Of a stretch of DNA of 64,000 nt, positions 1 to 11,386 are shown one piece after another. The notes below the pieces were generated by a model that was given only the letters and a program-made list of their open reading frames with translations, did not search any database and had not been told where the DNA came from. Position 1 is the stretch's first letter, and every line of letters begins with the position of its first letter. The stretch comes from Linum tenue (taxonomy: Eukaryota; Streptophyta; Magnoliopsida; Malpighiales; Linaceae): the NCBI GenBank assembly GCA_946122785.1, contig CAMGYJ010000006.1:45838066-45902065 (forward strand), written 5' to 3'. Position numbers and translations under genes: made by a program.

Positions 1-1315
1 TTACGATGGTTCGAGAAGGTGATTAGGTATGATTTTTCATGATTGTTGTATTTGGATGCACAAGTGGGGAAATATATATTCCCTGGTGATATTATGATGT
101 TTAAGGAGGATGACTTGCACGAGGGTTTATCCCGAGGAAGTGCAATTATACGACTCCTGATTTACCTATGTTGAGCCAATTATGGCCAGGTCAAGTACAT
201 GTGCAAGTAATGAATTATGATTAAGCAAGATGAGATATGAATCATGTATAAGGATACCAAACATGAGTGTTGTGGTCTCACGGTCAACTACATAGTAATT
301 AGGGCTCCCTATGCTATTACTCTATTATGATATGTATGATAGTCACACCTCTCATGTTGTGGTGACTGAAGAATTCTTACGAGATATGACCACACCCAGA
401 GCGGTGTCGGGGTATGACTACACCCATAGTGGTGTGGGGTATGTATGACCACATCCGACGGGATGTTGGGGTATGTATGACTACATCCGACGGGATGTGG
501 GGTATGTTTCCCGGGAGAGTTATTAGCATGGGAGTAGCCAGGCGCCTATAAGTAAAACATGATAAGACGCATATGCATAAGTCAAGGTGGTTGAGTCTTT
601 TGCCTATTGGGATTTCGGATGACTGAGGTCTGATCCTAGTGCTTTGGCTTATTTGCTAGATGTATGGTAGAGGTATGCTCTGTTATGAACTCACGATGCT
701 ATGATTATCTCACTCAGCTATGAGCTGACCCTCTTTTATTCTTTTCCTCTGCTTATGCTATGTGTAAGCAGATCATCAGTAGTAGAAGTAGCAAGTACTT
801 AGGTGCGGGCAGAGCGAGGAGTTGAAGGCAGGATGAGGTATTGTCTTCAACTATTTTGTGCTTGGACTACTACTCGGGATTTTGGCCAGTGATCCACACC
901 TTTTTGTAAAAATGTTTTGAGAACGTTTTTCATGTGCATACTAGCTTCTGATGTAGTGTGAGATATCCATAGGTGTGGAAAGTTGATGATATGTGTATAT
1001 TTATGTGGTTGTGTAAGTTATGACGACTATGATATGTATTAGTAAGGTATGCAATTGTGGAGTATGAAACTGTGCCTATGGCTATGAAAGCCAATGTATA
1101 TGGTTGTGAGGATATATGTTTGTTTATGGATGCAGGGATTCAGATAAATTATTTTGCAGGTTTTAGTTACAAGAACTGTTAGGCCATTAGGCGAGTAATT
1201 CATGTCGAAATTTTATTTTGGTAAATTTTGATAATTAATGTAACACCCGAGATTATTTCCGCTGTAATTGTATGAACAATATGATTAGGTAATACGTATA
1301 GGGTAGGGTGTTACA
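1..1315 (+). repeat. Element R, 5' LTR (left part outside window)
   Basis: This segment aligns without gaps to 3212-4526; I found only three substitutions (near 1049, 1261 and 1307). It ends in TGTTACA, the 3' end of an LTR whose intact partner starts TGTAACATCC. A primer binding site follows directly. Near-identity of the two LTRs indicates a recent insertion. No protein is supported inside it. Confidence 0.95.
384..502 (+). repeat. Short tandem repeat inside the R LTR
   Basis: Four degenerate units of about 27-32 bp, each reading roughly TATGACYACAYCCG followed by a GGTGTGGGG- or GGATGTGGGG-like end. The same array is at 3595-3713 in the other LTR, so it predates the insertion. Confidence 0.85.
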
Positions 1316-1318
1316 GTT

Positions 1319-1330
1319 TGGTATCAAAGC
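1319..1330 (+). other. Primer binding site of element R (initiator tRNA-Met type)
   Basis: TGGTATCAAAGC begins three bases after the LTR end and matches the usual plant site TGGTATCAGAGC except for one base. It marks the start of minus-strand cDNA synthesis and fixes element R in plus orientation. Confidence 0.9.
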
Positions 1331-2117
1331 TGGTTTGTTTTCTGCATTATGGGTATGTTACTTTCTCTCTTGCGGACTGATCACCCTCAAAGAGGGCAGG
1401 GAGTACTCCATACCTGTACTTGCACTAAACTTTCCAGGATTGGGACCAAAGGTAATGATGTGTTGCATAGTCAGCTGCATATGGTCAAACATGATTTTGA
1501 GTATTGGAAGGAATGTTGAAAATTTTATGGTTTAAGAGATTTCTGAAAATATGTGGAGTTTTTATCGTGTTGTCCAAGTATTGATTTTGAAGAAAGTTTT
1601 GTTTCAACCAAGTGAGTAACTTGGTTAGACACAAATGATGTGTGGATCAAACTAAGGCCAATGTTTCCTTGTAGTTTGCACAGAAGTACTTTCAGTGTTA
1701 CTACTAACCGATCGACTGATCGAGAAGCATGGTGGCTAGCTACAGTTGAGTTTAGGCTGTGCTAACATAATGAATTGTGATGGTAGATATTTGAATAGAG
1801 ATACGAATCCTGATGTTGTTCTAGTAACCATTTTGTAGGTTGATATAACCTTGTGTTAGTGGCAACCTACTTTGCAGATTAAAAACTTGGTTTAGTGAAT
1901 TATGCTTTCGAACTTTGTTGATGTGCTTATGATGTGATAACCCAGTTTAGGTTTGAAATCTAAACATGGGAACTTGAGGTGTTATGTGTTACCTTCTATG
2001 TTATGAATCGCCTATCCTAAAAGTTAGGTAATGGTTTATCTATGATAGACCATGTCAAGGGTAAGTAAGCGGACTAAGGGTACAACTCAAGGTTAGATTT
2101 CGGGGACGAAATCTTTT
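1331..2117 (+). mobile_element. Non-coding internal region of element R
   Basis: Only about 0.8 kb lies between the primer site and the polypurine tract. All frames are broken into short pieces, and no gag, protease or RT motif is visible. With LTRs three times longer than the interior, R is a non-autonomous LTR element that must borrow proteins. The segment just before the tract (GGGACGAAATC, then a purine run) is typical of chromoviral (Tekay/Del-like) Ty3/gypsy elements, so that lineage is the likely helper; this is inference. Confidence 0.8.
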
Positions 2118-2130
2118 AAGGAGGGGAGAA
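2118..2130 (+). other. Polypurine tract of element R
   Basis: AAGGAGGGGAGAA lies immediately upstream of the 3' LTR start TGTAACATCC. It is the plus-strand primer position of LTR elements. Confidence 0.85.
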
Positions 2131-2131
2131 T

Positions 2132-4526
2132 TGTAACATCCCGTTCCGGCTAAACCCATATTTCGATCGCTAGAAAATTTCACGATTTAAAATCAGGTAT
2201 TTTAATAGTATTTCGACGAAAATCGGATTATCGATCGGATAAATACTAACTACTATAAATATAGTAATACATATTAATTAATTAATTTATATATATATAA
2301 TATATCAATTTGCCACACACCTACTTGTGTGTCTCCGGGAGAGAAATGGCCAGGGAAAACAAACAAAAAAAGAATAATAATAGAAGAGGTGAAGCAGCTA
2401 GGATAAGTATCGCCCCACCATTCCATTTATATATGCATCTTTCTTTTCCTTCTGTTTCATTATCGCATTTTCATAAACCAGAGGGACATAGAGTAGGAAC
2501 AGGGGACGTCCGGGAGGAACTCGCTAAGCTTGATTCCAGGGTTTTAACGATCCAAAAATTCCAAAATCGGTTTGTAACCCCTCTCCGTATCTTAGTTCAT
2601 TAATCTACAGATTTGGAGTGAAGCTTCGGTTAAAGAAATTCTTGATTTTACGTTAGAAGGAATCGAGGTTCTGAAGAATCCGAAAGCCGGATTGAGCCCA
2701 AATTTCATATACGAGCTTCATGCAACGAGGTAATCAATCCTCTAGTTCTAATCCTTGAATTTCGGCTATTATTTAGGTCGGAGCCGGAATCGCTGAATTT
2801 AGCTCTGGCCAGGGTTTGATGTGTTTTTATCGAGAATTTAATCCGGAGCTTAGTACTAACGTTGACGGGGATACTGCAGGGGATATTAGGACGGTCTCGG
2901 ATTTTAATTCGGGGTTCGTGGGTGAAACTGACGTTTTAGTACGGGAAGGTTAAACCGGTGTTTGAACGACCAGAACTGGTGAGGGATTAGCACGGCATAC
3001 CGGGTTTGTCGTATCACGATAATTATATTGATCCTTAGAATTGACCTAGGTGAACTAGAATGGCATGATTAGGGGTGTATGAACTTTTGTGCTATATGTT
3101 GAACCCTGGATTGTTGTATGATATTATTGACTTGCCCTAATCGATATGAACCTTGTTTATGCTGATGATTGTGTATAAGTTGCAAATTGTGGGCTTGACT
3201 GTTAATATGCTTTACGATGGTTCGAGAAGGTGATTAGGTATGATTTTTCATGATTGTTGTATTTGGATGCACAAGTGGGGAAATATATATTCCCTGGTGA
3301 TATTATGATGTTTAAGGAGGATGACTTGCACGAGGGTTTATCCCGAGGAAGTGCAATTATACGACTCCTGATTTACCTATGTTGAGCCAATTATGGCCAG
3401 GTCAAGTACATGTGCAAGTAATGAATTATGATTAAGCAAGATGAGATATGAATCATGTATAAGGATACCAAACATGAGTGTTGTGGTCTCACGGTCAACT
3501 ACATAGTAATTAGGGCTCCCTATGCTATTACTCTATTATGATATGTATGATAGTCACACCTCTCATGTTGTGGTGACTGAAGAATTCTTACGAGATATGA
3601 CCACACCCAGAGCGGTGTCGGGGTATGACTACACCCATAGTGGTGTGGGGTATGTATGACCACATCCGACGGGATGTTGGGGTATGTATGACTACATCCG
3701 ACGGGATGTGGGGTATGTTTCCCGGGAGAGTTATTAGCATGGGAGTAGCCAGGCGCCTATAAGTAAAACATGATAAGACGCATATGCATAAGTCAAGGTG
3801 GTTGAGTCTTTTGCCTATTGGGATTTCGGATGACTGAGGTCTGATCCTAGTGCTTTGGCTTATTTGCTAGATGTATGGTAGAGGTATGCTCTGTTATGAA
3901 CTCACGATGCTATGATTATCTCACTCAGCTATGAGCTGACCCTCTTTTATTCTTTTCCTCTGCTTATGCTATGTGTAAGCAGATCATCAGTAGTAGAAGT
4001 AGCAAGTACTTAGGTGCGGGCAGAGCGAGGAGTTGAAGGCAGGATGAGGTATTGTCTTCAACTATTTTGTGCTTGGACTACTACTCGGGATTTTGGCCAG
4101 TGATCCACACCTTTTTGTAAAAATGTTTTGAGAACGTTTTTCATGTGCATACTAGCTTCTGATGTAGTGTGAGATATCCATAGGTGTGGAAAGTTGATGA
4201 TATGTGTATATTTATGTGGTTGTGTAAGTTATGACGACTATGATATGTATTAGTAAGGTATGCAGTTGTGGAGTATGAAACTGTGCCTATGGCTATGAAA
4301 GCCAATGTATATGGTTGTGAGGATATATGTTTGTTTATGGATGCAGGGATTCAGATAAATTATTTTGCAGGTTTTAGTTACAAGAACTGTTAGGCCATTA
4401 GGCGAGTAATTCATGTCGAAATTTTATTTTGGTAAATTTTGATAATTAATGTAACACCCGAGATTATTTCCACTGTAATTGTATGAACAATATGATTAGG
4501 TAATACGTATAGGGTAGTGTGTTACA
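2132..4526 (+). repeat. Element R, 3' LTR, complete (2395 bp)
   Basis: Starts TGTAACATCCCG and ends GTGTTACA, with TG...CA termini. A TATA-like CTATAAATATA at 2253-2263 is a plausible LTR promoter, with the transcript starting about 30 bp downstream. The short reading frame at 2310-2603 lies in the would-be leader and has no recognisable domain. The base pairs after 4526 (TTTTC) would be the target duplication; the left copy is outside the window. Confidence 0.95.
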
Positions 4527-4855
4527 TTTTCAACCTAATTTGAAGTCCCTATCTCGACACATGTTGTAGAACGAGTGATGAATCATGTTTTCCTTTTTTT
4601 TATTTTTTGCTGACATGTCTCCAAAATTACATCATTTTGGGCCAATTAGCACATTTTTATGAGATGATAAAAATCGTATAAAAACGCTTCTGAATCACGA
4701 TTTTACCGATTTCAAGCGCTTTTATCGATTTTACCCATGTTTTTACCAGTTTTTGTGACTAAGCGACTTTAGGTAGAAACTGAAACGTTTTGGTGGCCTG
4801 GATACGTAAAAACGTAAGTTTTTATGTTTTAATGCGCGATTTTAACTGCACTGCT
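4527..4855. other. No gene seen
   Basis: AT-rich spacer between element R and the gag remnant of H. It contains repeated GATTTTAC/TTTTATCG-like words around 4670-4830 but no termini, coding frame or duplication I can defend. Confidence 0.5.
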
Positions 4856-5600
4856 GACCAAGATTCCATCGCAGTTGAACCAGCTCTTTGAAGGAATGGC
4901 AGAGCAAGGGTATGATTGGGGACGAGACCTGCTTTAGTAGTTTGAGCAGATGAGGAAGAAAGGGAAAAGGAGATTGAGGTGCCTGCCCCTAAGCCACAAC
5001 CAGTGGTGAAGGAGTATGTCCCTCAGATTTCTTTCCCTACTCGGTTGCACAAAGATCGACTGGAGACTGAGTTTGCCAAGTTCATGACCATGTTGAAGCA
5101 AGTGAACATCAGGAGCTATCGACAATGATGCTCAATGAAGAGTGTTCTACCATTCTGCAGAACAATCTACCGGAGAATCGAAAAGGCCTAGGGAGTTTTA
5201 CTATCCCTTGCATGATAGGTAGCTTGCATGGAGGAAGTCCTTGGAGGATTTAGGAGCTAGCATTAATGTCATGCTATACAAAATGTTTAAGAAGCTAGGT
5301 CTAGGTGAACCCAGTAACACTAGGATGAGCATAGAGTTAGCGGACATATCTATTGTGCATCTTAGGGGCATTGCAGAGGACTTGATAGTCATAGTAAGGC
5401 CATTCTCATATCCTGTTGATTTGTTATTCTTGATATTAATGAAGATGTGGATGTGCCTTTAATTCTGGGTAGACCTTTTCTCGCCACCTCCAAGGCGCTT
5501 ATCGATATTAATAATGGTAAACTGATTTTGAGGGCTGGGGATGAACAAATCACTTTTTATGTTTTTGATAACATGAAACACCCCTAGCTCCATGATGATT
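4856..5600 (+). pseudogene. Element H: gag C-terminus and aspartic protease remnant (Athila-type Ty3/gypsy)
   Basis: Broken frames encode the gag tail (PKPQPVVKEYVP, then FPTRLHKDRLETEFAKFM) and the protease. The catalytic DLGASINVM motif is readable around 5250-5280, where the reading starts LGASINVMLYKMFKKLGLGE, followed by TRMSIELAD and later the LGRPFLATS-like strand near 5465. The gag tail is joined to the pre-protease segment with part missing (near 5110), and several stops and frameshifts interrupt it. Close matches are the corresponding parts of elements A, B and E. In an intact element the protease would process the gag-pol polyprotein in the cytoplasmic particle; this copy cannot. 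Confidence 0.85.
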
Positions 5601-5929
5601 TTGATTACCGTGACGTGGTTGCCGAGTTTGAGACTGCACTCACTATCACGACTGCGGGTACTAATGATTTCCTCGAGCGTTGTCTTTTGCTAGGATAACA
5701 AGCATCATAGGAGCTGCAGCTGGAGCAGCGGCTCGCGGAGCTAGAGGGCACCGTGATCGAGGGGCGAGAGCAGCCGTTCAAGTGATCTCTATCTCGCCCT
5801 GGATCACCACATGGAATATGAATTTCTACGGTGATTATCATCTCGGAACTGACCATCGAGCAAAAGAGCATTTTGGTGGCTCTATTGCAGAAGTACGCCT
5901 GGGCCATGGCGTGGGAGATAACTGACATC

Positions 5930-7250
5930 AGAGGCATTATCTCATCCTTCTGATCCCACATATTTCTTATGGAGGATGAGGTTAAGCTTGTCAGGCAAGC
6001 GCAATGGAGGTTGACTCCTAACTTGGAAGCAATGGTCCGCACAGAGATTGTGAAGCTGATGGATGCTGGGATCATCTTCGCTATATCTGATAGCAAGTGT
6101 GTCAGTCCCACTCAGGTTGTCCAGAAGAAAGGCGGAATGACTGTGGTCTCGAAGAAGAAGAGTTGATCCCGATGCGGACTGTGACCGGCTGGCGTGTCTG
6201 CATCGACTATTGACGCCTGAACGATGCCACCTGGAAGGACCATTTATCACTTCTTTCATTGATTAGATGCTGAAGAGGTTGGCTGGACATGAGTTCTACT
6301 GCTTCCTGGATGACATGTCCGGGTACTTCCAGACTCTAATCGCACCGGAGGATCATGCGAAGACCACCTTCACTTGACCCTTTGGTAATTTTGCATACTA
6401 GAGGATTCCATTTGGGCTTTGCAATGCACCGGCGACCTTCCAGTGGTGTATGATGGCGATCTTCGACTGAATGGTTGGCGAGATCATGGAAGTCTTCATT
6501 GACAACTTCTCAGTTTATGAAGACTCCTTCGCTGATTGTCTACATAACCTGAAATTTTGCCTAAAGAGGTGTGAGGAGACGAACTTGGCACTCATATGGG
6601 AGAAACACCATTTCATGGTTCGAGAAAGGATTGTGCTCGGGCACATCTCCAAGCCGGTGATCAAGTTAGATAGAGCGAAGATTGAGACGATCAATAAGCT
6701 ACCTCCTCCTGTTTTTGTGAAGGGGATCTGCAACTTTTTGGGTCACGTTGGCTTCTACCAGCGTTTCATTAAGGACTTCTCGAAGATTGCCCTACCCTTG
6801 GCAAAGCTGCTTTGAGAAAGATGCACCTTTTCATTTCACTCTAGAGTGCACAGGATTTGAGAATTTGAAGGGGAAGCTTACCCATGCACCCATCATGGTG
6901 ACTCCTGATTAGTCTCTCCCTTTCGAGATGATGTGTGATGCTACGCAGTATGGGTTGTTCTGGGTCAGAGACGCGAGAATGATGCATAAGAGAACTACAC
7001 CGCCATCGAGAAGGAGTTGCTCGCCATGTTGTATGCTCATGTCGTGGTCTACACATACCACTATGCTCTTCGGTACTTGATGATCAAGGATGACGCCAAG
7101 TCTTGGCTCATTCGATGGATTCTGCTGCTGCAGGAATTTGACATCGAGATTCGGGATAAGAATGGAGAGGAAAATTTTGTTGCGGATCATCTTTTCCGGT
7201 TGGAAGCCCCTCCAGTGGACAACTTTGTGGAAGAGATCAACGACTCCTTT
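5930..7250 (+). pseudogene. Element H: reverse transcriptase and RNase H remnant
   Basis: The RT start is readable from about 5970 (LVRQAQWRLTPNLEAMV, then the AGIIFAISDSKCVSPTQVV region), followed by VCIDY and RLNDATWKDH in shifted frames. The active-site strand near 6490 reads EVFIDNFSVYED where the family has VDD, so one catalytic aspartate is Asn. The connection GHVGFYQRFIKDFSK is at about 6740-6785. RNase H follows (HAPIMVTPD, FEMMCDATQYG, then [18 protein letters not shown] at about 7105-7165). At least six stops or shifts make this a dead copy. Confidence 0.9.
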
Positions 7251-8509
7251 CCGTATGAGCGACTACTTGCGTTGTGTTTGGTAGAGCGTGTCACCCCTTG
7301 GTGTTCTGAGTGCCAATTATCTGGTGGGCAAGCAGTCGCATAAGGGGATGGCTACTCACGCCAAGCGCAAGTTTTTCTCCGACCAGAAGCATTACTTTTG
7401 GGAGGACCCTTACCTCTTCAAGATCGAAGCAGATGGCATGAACTGACGATGCGTGATGGAGCACGAAATTGGAGGCATCCTGTCTCAATACCACGAGGGA
7501 CCTATGGGTGGTCATCATTGTGTGAACCGCACGACACGAAAGGTGTTGCAGTCGGGATTCTACTCACCCTCGCTCTTCAAGGATGTTGATACCTTCGCAC
7601 GGAAGTGCGACCGCTTCCAGAGGTTAGGTAACATTTCTTCTCGGGATGAGATGCCCAAACATATTTCTGTTGTTTGTGATTTTTTTTATGTTTGGGGCAT
7701 CAATTTCATAGGCCCCTTTCCTTTTTTGTAATCTTTACATCCTGGGCTGGACTACGTCTCGAGGTGGACAGAAGCTCAAGTCATGCCCACCAATGGTGCC
7801 ACCTCAAGCCATCATTAGTGATAGAGGAACCCATTTTCAAGGGCAATTTGATAAACTCCTCTCTCGTTATGATGTTTAGCATAAGGTGTCGGTGGCTTAC
7901 CATTCCCAGACGAATGGTCAAGCCGAGTTGACGAAACAAGAGCTTAAGCGTATAATTGAAAACAAGGTGGATCAGTCCCACAAGGATTGGTCCACCAAGC
8001 TCGGTCATGCTCTGTGGGCATATAGGACAACCTACAAGACGCCGATTGGTACTTCGCCATATCGGCTTTTCTATGGAAAGGCTTGCCACTTGCCTGTTGA
8101 GCTAGTACACAAGGCCTTCTGGGCCCTTAAACTGCTAAACCTGGATTTGAGTGTTGCAGGTACTGAACATAAGTTGCAGCTGCTGGAGTTGAAAGAATGA
8201 CGTTATCACGCCTATGAGAACACTCGCTTGTAAAACCAAGTGTCTTCACGACGCTCGGTTGAAGGGCCCTAAAGGGTTTCAGGTTGGTGATCCCGTTATA
8301 CTCTATAATGTGTGCCTGAAACTCTTCTCGAGCAAGCTACGCTCGCATTGGTCTGGTCCTTTCACGTCACCCAGGTTTTCCCGCAGGGCGTGGTGGAGAT
8401 CAACAATGCTCAAACTGAGCCGTTTAAGGTGAACGACAACCTCCTGAAGCTCTATCTGGGAGATGATGTGGAGCGCACAGAGCTGCTGATCAAGCTCGAG
8501 GACTCTTAA
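7250..8509 (+). pseudogene. Element H: integrase remnant
   Basis: The N-terminal H2C2 zinc-binding part is visible (HEGPMGGHHCVNRTTRKV, then ARKCDRFQR) at about 7490-7620. The catalytic core begins WGINFIGPFP at about 7692, with Asn in place of the first catalytic Asp. The second Asp (SDRGTHF, near 7815) and the Glu ([11 protein letters not shown], near 7918-7950) are still readable in other frames. The Athila-typical stretch [20 protein letters not shown] is at about 8065-8125. The C-terminus runs to a stop at 8507-8509 and is followed by the GCGCTTGTGGGGAGGCAA block seen after pol in A, B and F. Confidence 0.9.
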
Positions 8510-8601
8510 TTTCTCCATCTGCGTCCAGCTAAAAGACGGTAAAGAAGCGCTTGTGGGGAGGCAACGGAGAAGTCTTGGATTAGCAAAGAGAAAAACACTT
8601 T

Positions 8602-9235
8602 CAGTCCATTTGCTATGCAAGTGAGACTCTGAACGATGCTCAAGAGAATTACACAACTATGGAGAAGGAGTTACTTGCAGTGGTTTTTGCATTCGGTAAG
8701 TTTCGGCCCTACCTGGTTCTCTCGAAATTCGTTATTTATATCAATAATTCCGCTCTCCGTTACTTGATGACCTAAGCCGATGCTAAACCTTGCCTTATTC
8801 GATGGGTGATTTTACTACAAGAATTTGACATCGAAATCAGGGACAAAAGGGGAGCAGAAAACCTCGCAACGGACCATCTCTCTAGATTGGAAGGTCCAGA
8901 GGCCAAGGTAGAATCAAGAAGAGAGATCAATGATTCATTCCCCGATGAAAGACTATATTCTTCTCAAACACGGGAAGACAAGCTTCCATGGTTTGCCGAT
9001 TTGGCGAACTATCTGGCCACAAGGCAACTTCAAAGGACATGACTCGACTTGACAGAGATAAATTCTTTGCAGACATTAAGCACTACTTTTGGGATGATCC
9101 TTACTTATTTAAAGTGGGTGTCGATGGAACAATTAGAAGATGTGTAGATTTAGAGGAAGCAAGGGAGATTCTTTCTTATTGTCATATTGGAGCTGCAGGT
9201 GGACACCACAGCGGGCGTTCGACTAAATAACAACG
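8602..9235 (+). pseudogene. Element G: second RNase H to integrase fragment
   Basis: Starts abruptly right after the end of H with a new copy of RNase H: ETLNDAQENYTTMEKELLA, LRYLMT, stop, ADAKP, then [17 protein letters not shown] at about 8800-8850 and the [11 protein letters not shown] motif. It continues into the integrase N-terminus (DKFFADIKHYFWDDPYLFKV, GGHH) and ends at about 9230. The translation is clearly related to, but diverged from, the same part of H (7100-7500), so it comes from a different element, not from a local duplication. One stop and at least one shift are present. Confidence 0.85.
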
Positions 9236-9250
9236 AGGTGGGAGTATGAT

Positions 9251-9390
9251 AGGGTACCAGGACCTGAGTATAATACGACCTTGATTGCCACTATATGACA
9301 ATGCCATTTTAGGTTAAACTTGGCCTAGGATGGGGTAGTTGTTTACACGTGCTAACCATTGACAATAATCTGCACGGATGAATGTGATCA
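9251..9390 (+). repeat. LTR-end fragment related to the LTR of element D
   Basis: Shares a long, clearly alignable stretch with 46336-46474, including CTATATGACAATGCCATTTT and AACTTGGCCTAGGATGGG, and ends at the same GTGATCA. It is therefore a fragment of a D-type LTR 3' end, here without a recognisable tRNA-Asp primer site after it. Confidence 0.75.
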
Positions 9391-9882
9391 CTGAAGGACT
9401 AGATCGAGATATCACACAGATCAATCATCCAATGGCGACTTCACATGGATCACTGGAATTCAATGTCAGGAGAATTTTTCCACCCTAGTAAGGAAGTCAA
9501 TAATTGGACCAAGATATCGATTCGTAAACCATTGAATTTGTCCCAAGCAAATGCAAATGTGAATACCATCTTGAATCAGCAGATAAAGAAGCTTTCTAAC
9601 AGTTGAAGCATGCACTAGTGGATCAAAAGAATGGACTAGTAGCATCCTTGATCATGTGTGACGCATGTGAAGTAGAAGGCCATGATGGTCAAGAATGTTG
9701 GAACCTTGGAGGGCAAGGACATTCTAATTTGAATTGCATAGCCCGAGGTTATCAAAATAGGAACCCTCAAAAAGGATATGCCTAATATAGGAGCTACAAC
9801 AACCCCATATACCATATGGTCAATGGCCGATCTATGGAGGGAGGAAGCTAGAGGACTATCCGAAGATCAATTCAACAATTGC

Positions 9883-10761
9883 CACTACAAAAGGCACACC
9901 GTTTTGATGAAAACTTTCTCAAGACACTAAAAATGCGTCAGAATATTTTTTTGACGAAAAATGTTCTTGTTAGTAATGCTAAGATTATTACATTTTTTAC
10001 AAAAAAAAACATTATTTAGATTACATGTAATAGCATTGTATTTTTAGTTTTATTTAGTGATGTAGTTATAAATGTAATTTATTTAGTAATTGCCGCAAAT
10101 TGATTTGAAATATTATAGTTCACGCTAATTCTGACGAGGCATTAAAAATTTGATTTAGCACTTGTAAGACGATTTGTTTTGGACTCATGTTGTCATAAAG
10201 AATAATGCAGAATGCATCAAGAAAAGAGTCCTCTAACGCATTGTTTTGTTTGTACGATAAATTATTTTCGTCAGTAAATTAACTTCCTCTTAAGACACGG
10301 TTGCAAAAAAATCTCATTTTTGACGTCATAAGAACTTCACAAACGATTGTACAATATATAAATAAAAAATTTCATCCTCATTTTTTCGTCATTAATATGT
10401 TTTTTCAATGATGCACTAGCGTCGGTATAAGTAGTATTTCTAGCGGGGAGTGACAAATAAATTCTTACCCACGACCACACCTCGTCAAAAAAAGAATGCA
10501 AAAGTTGTCAAAAAAAAGTTCGTCGTCATTTTTTGTCATGAGTTAAATATTTTATGACGTCGTAATTTGGATTATCAACGAGTTCTTGGCGTCAATAATA
10601 AAACACTTTTGTCATCATGTCAGAAATATTGTATTCGCGACGAGACATTTTCCCACAACGTCCAACGACCGTATTTTGTCAATAAAAGTAATTTCTAACA
10701 ACAAAACAATTATTTTGACGAGAAACGCGTCATCAGTAATGACTGTATTTTTCCAATAGTG
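9883..10761 (+). mobile_element. CACTA-1: small non-autonomous CACTA (En/Spm) element
   Basis: Begins CACTACAAAAGG and ends CCAATAGTG, so the two termini are inverted CACTA/TAGTG. The 0.88-kb interior has no coding frame but is full of TGACG/CGTCA words (for example near 9950, 10130, 10320, 10500-10600, 10680-10730), the kind of short subterminal repeat that the transposase binds in this superfamily. The flanking trinucleotides are TGC and GGG, so a clean 3-bp duplication is not seen. Confidence 0.65.
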
Positions 10762-11381
10762 GGGAAATAAACCTATTCCACTTAGATTTGGGAATGAACA
10801 ACATATAAGGCTTTTCCAATAAACATCCCACTCAATTCGAGAAGCTAGATGCAACATCCATGGTTTGCAAGCTAGGTTTCAAAATATTAAACATCAACTT
10901 GCAATTCTGACTGATGCAAGACCCATAAGCATCAAGGGAATCTTCCCAAAAATACAGAGAAAAATATAAAGAAAGAGGAGGTCAAAGCTATCTCGATAAT
11001 AGTAAGAGCATTCCATTATTGCTTAGGCAAGAAAGGAGAAGATAATGAGCAAATTCTAGAGAGTGTGGCCAACTTAAAGGATGATGATCACTATCCTTCT
11101 CTTCTTCGGGATCTACAAGGAGCTATAGGAGGAGCATAAACTGACGTGTTGTTGTTGGAGAGACTAATTATCTCTATGTAGAACCCAAAGGACAAACTCG
11201 AGATTATCCTTGAAGACGATGATATGATCGAGCAAAGAGAGACTATTGTCAAATCATCCCTTTGGGGTTATGAAAAGAAGATTCAAGTTCAATAGTAGAA
11301 GTAAGATCTTACCCCTCCAACTCTATGGGAGATGGGTCTATCTGATATGGAGGACATCAACATAATGATAAATTTAGCAAA

Positions 11382-11386
11382 CAACA
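11382..11386 (+). other. Left target-site duplication of element F
   Basis: CAACA here, CAGCA at 16577-16581 after the right LTR: a 5-bp duplication with one mismatch, placed inside the protease of G. Confidence 0.7.

Larger units (their letters stand above)
9391..11386 (+). pseudogene. Element G: gag and pre-protease remnant
   Basis: Strongly eroded coding DNA around CACTA-1. A zinc-knuckle-like CDACEVEGHDGQECW is read at about 9655-9700. After CACTA-1 the frame contains VANLKDDDHYPSLLRDL (about 11065-11115) and LTPPTLWEMGLSDMEDIN (about 11310-11360), the region that precedes the protease substrate loop in Athila-like elements. The frame stops at the insertion of element F; its continuation is found on the other side of F (16577). 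Many internal stops. Confidence 0.6.
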
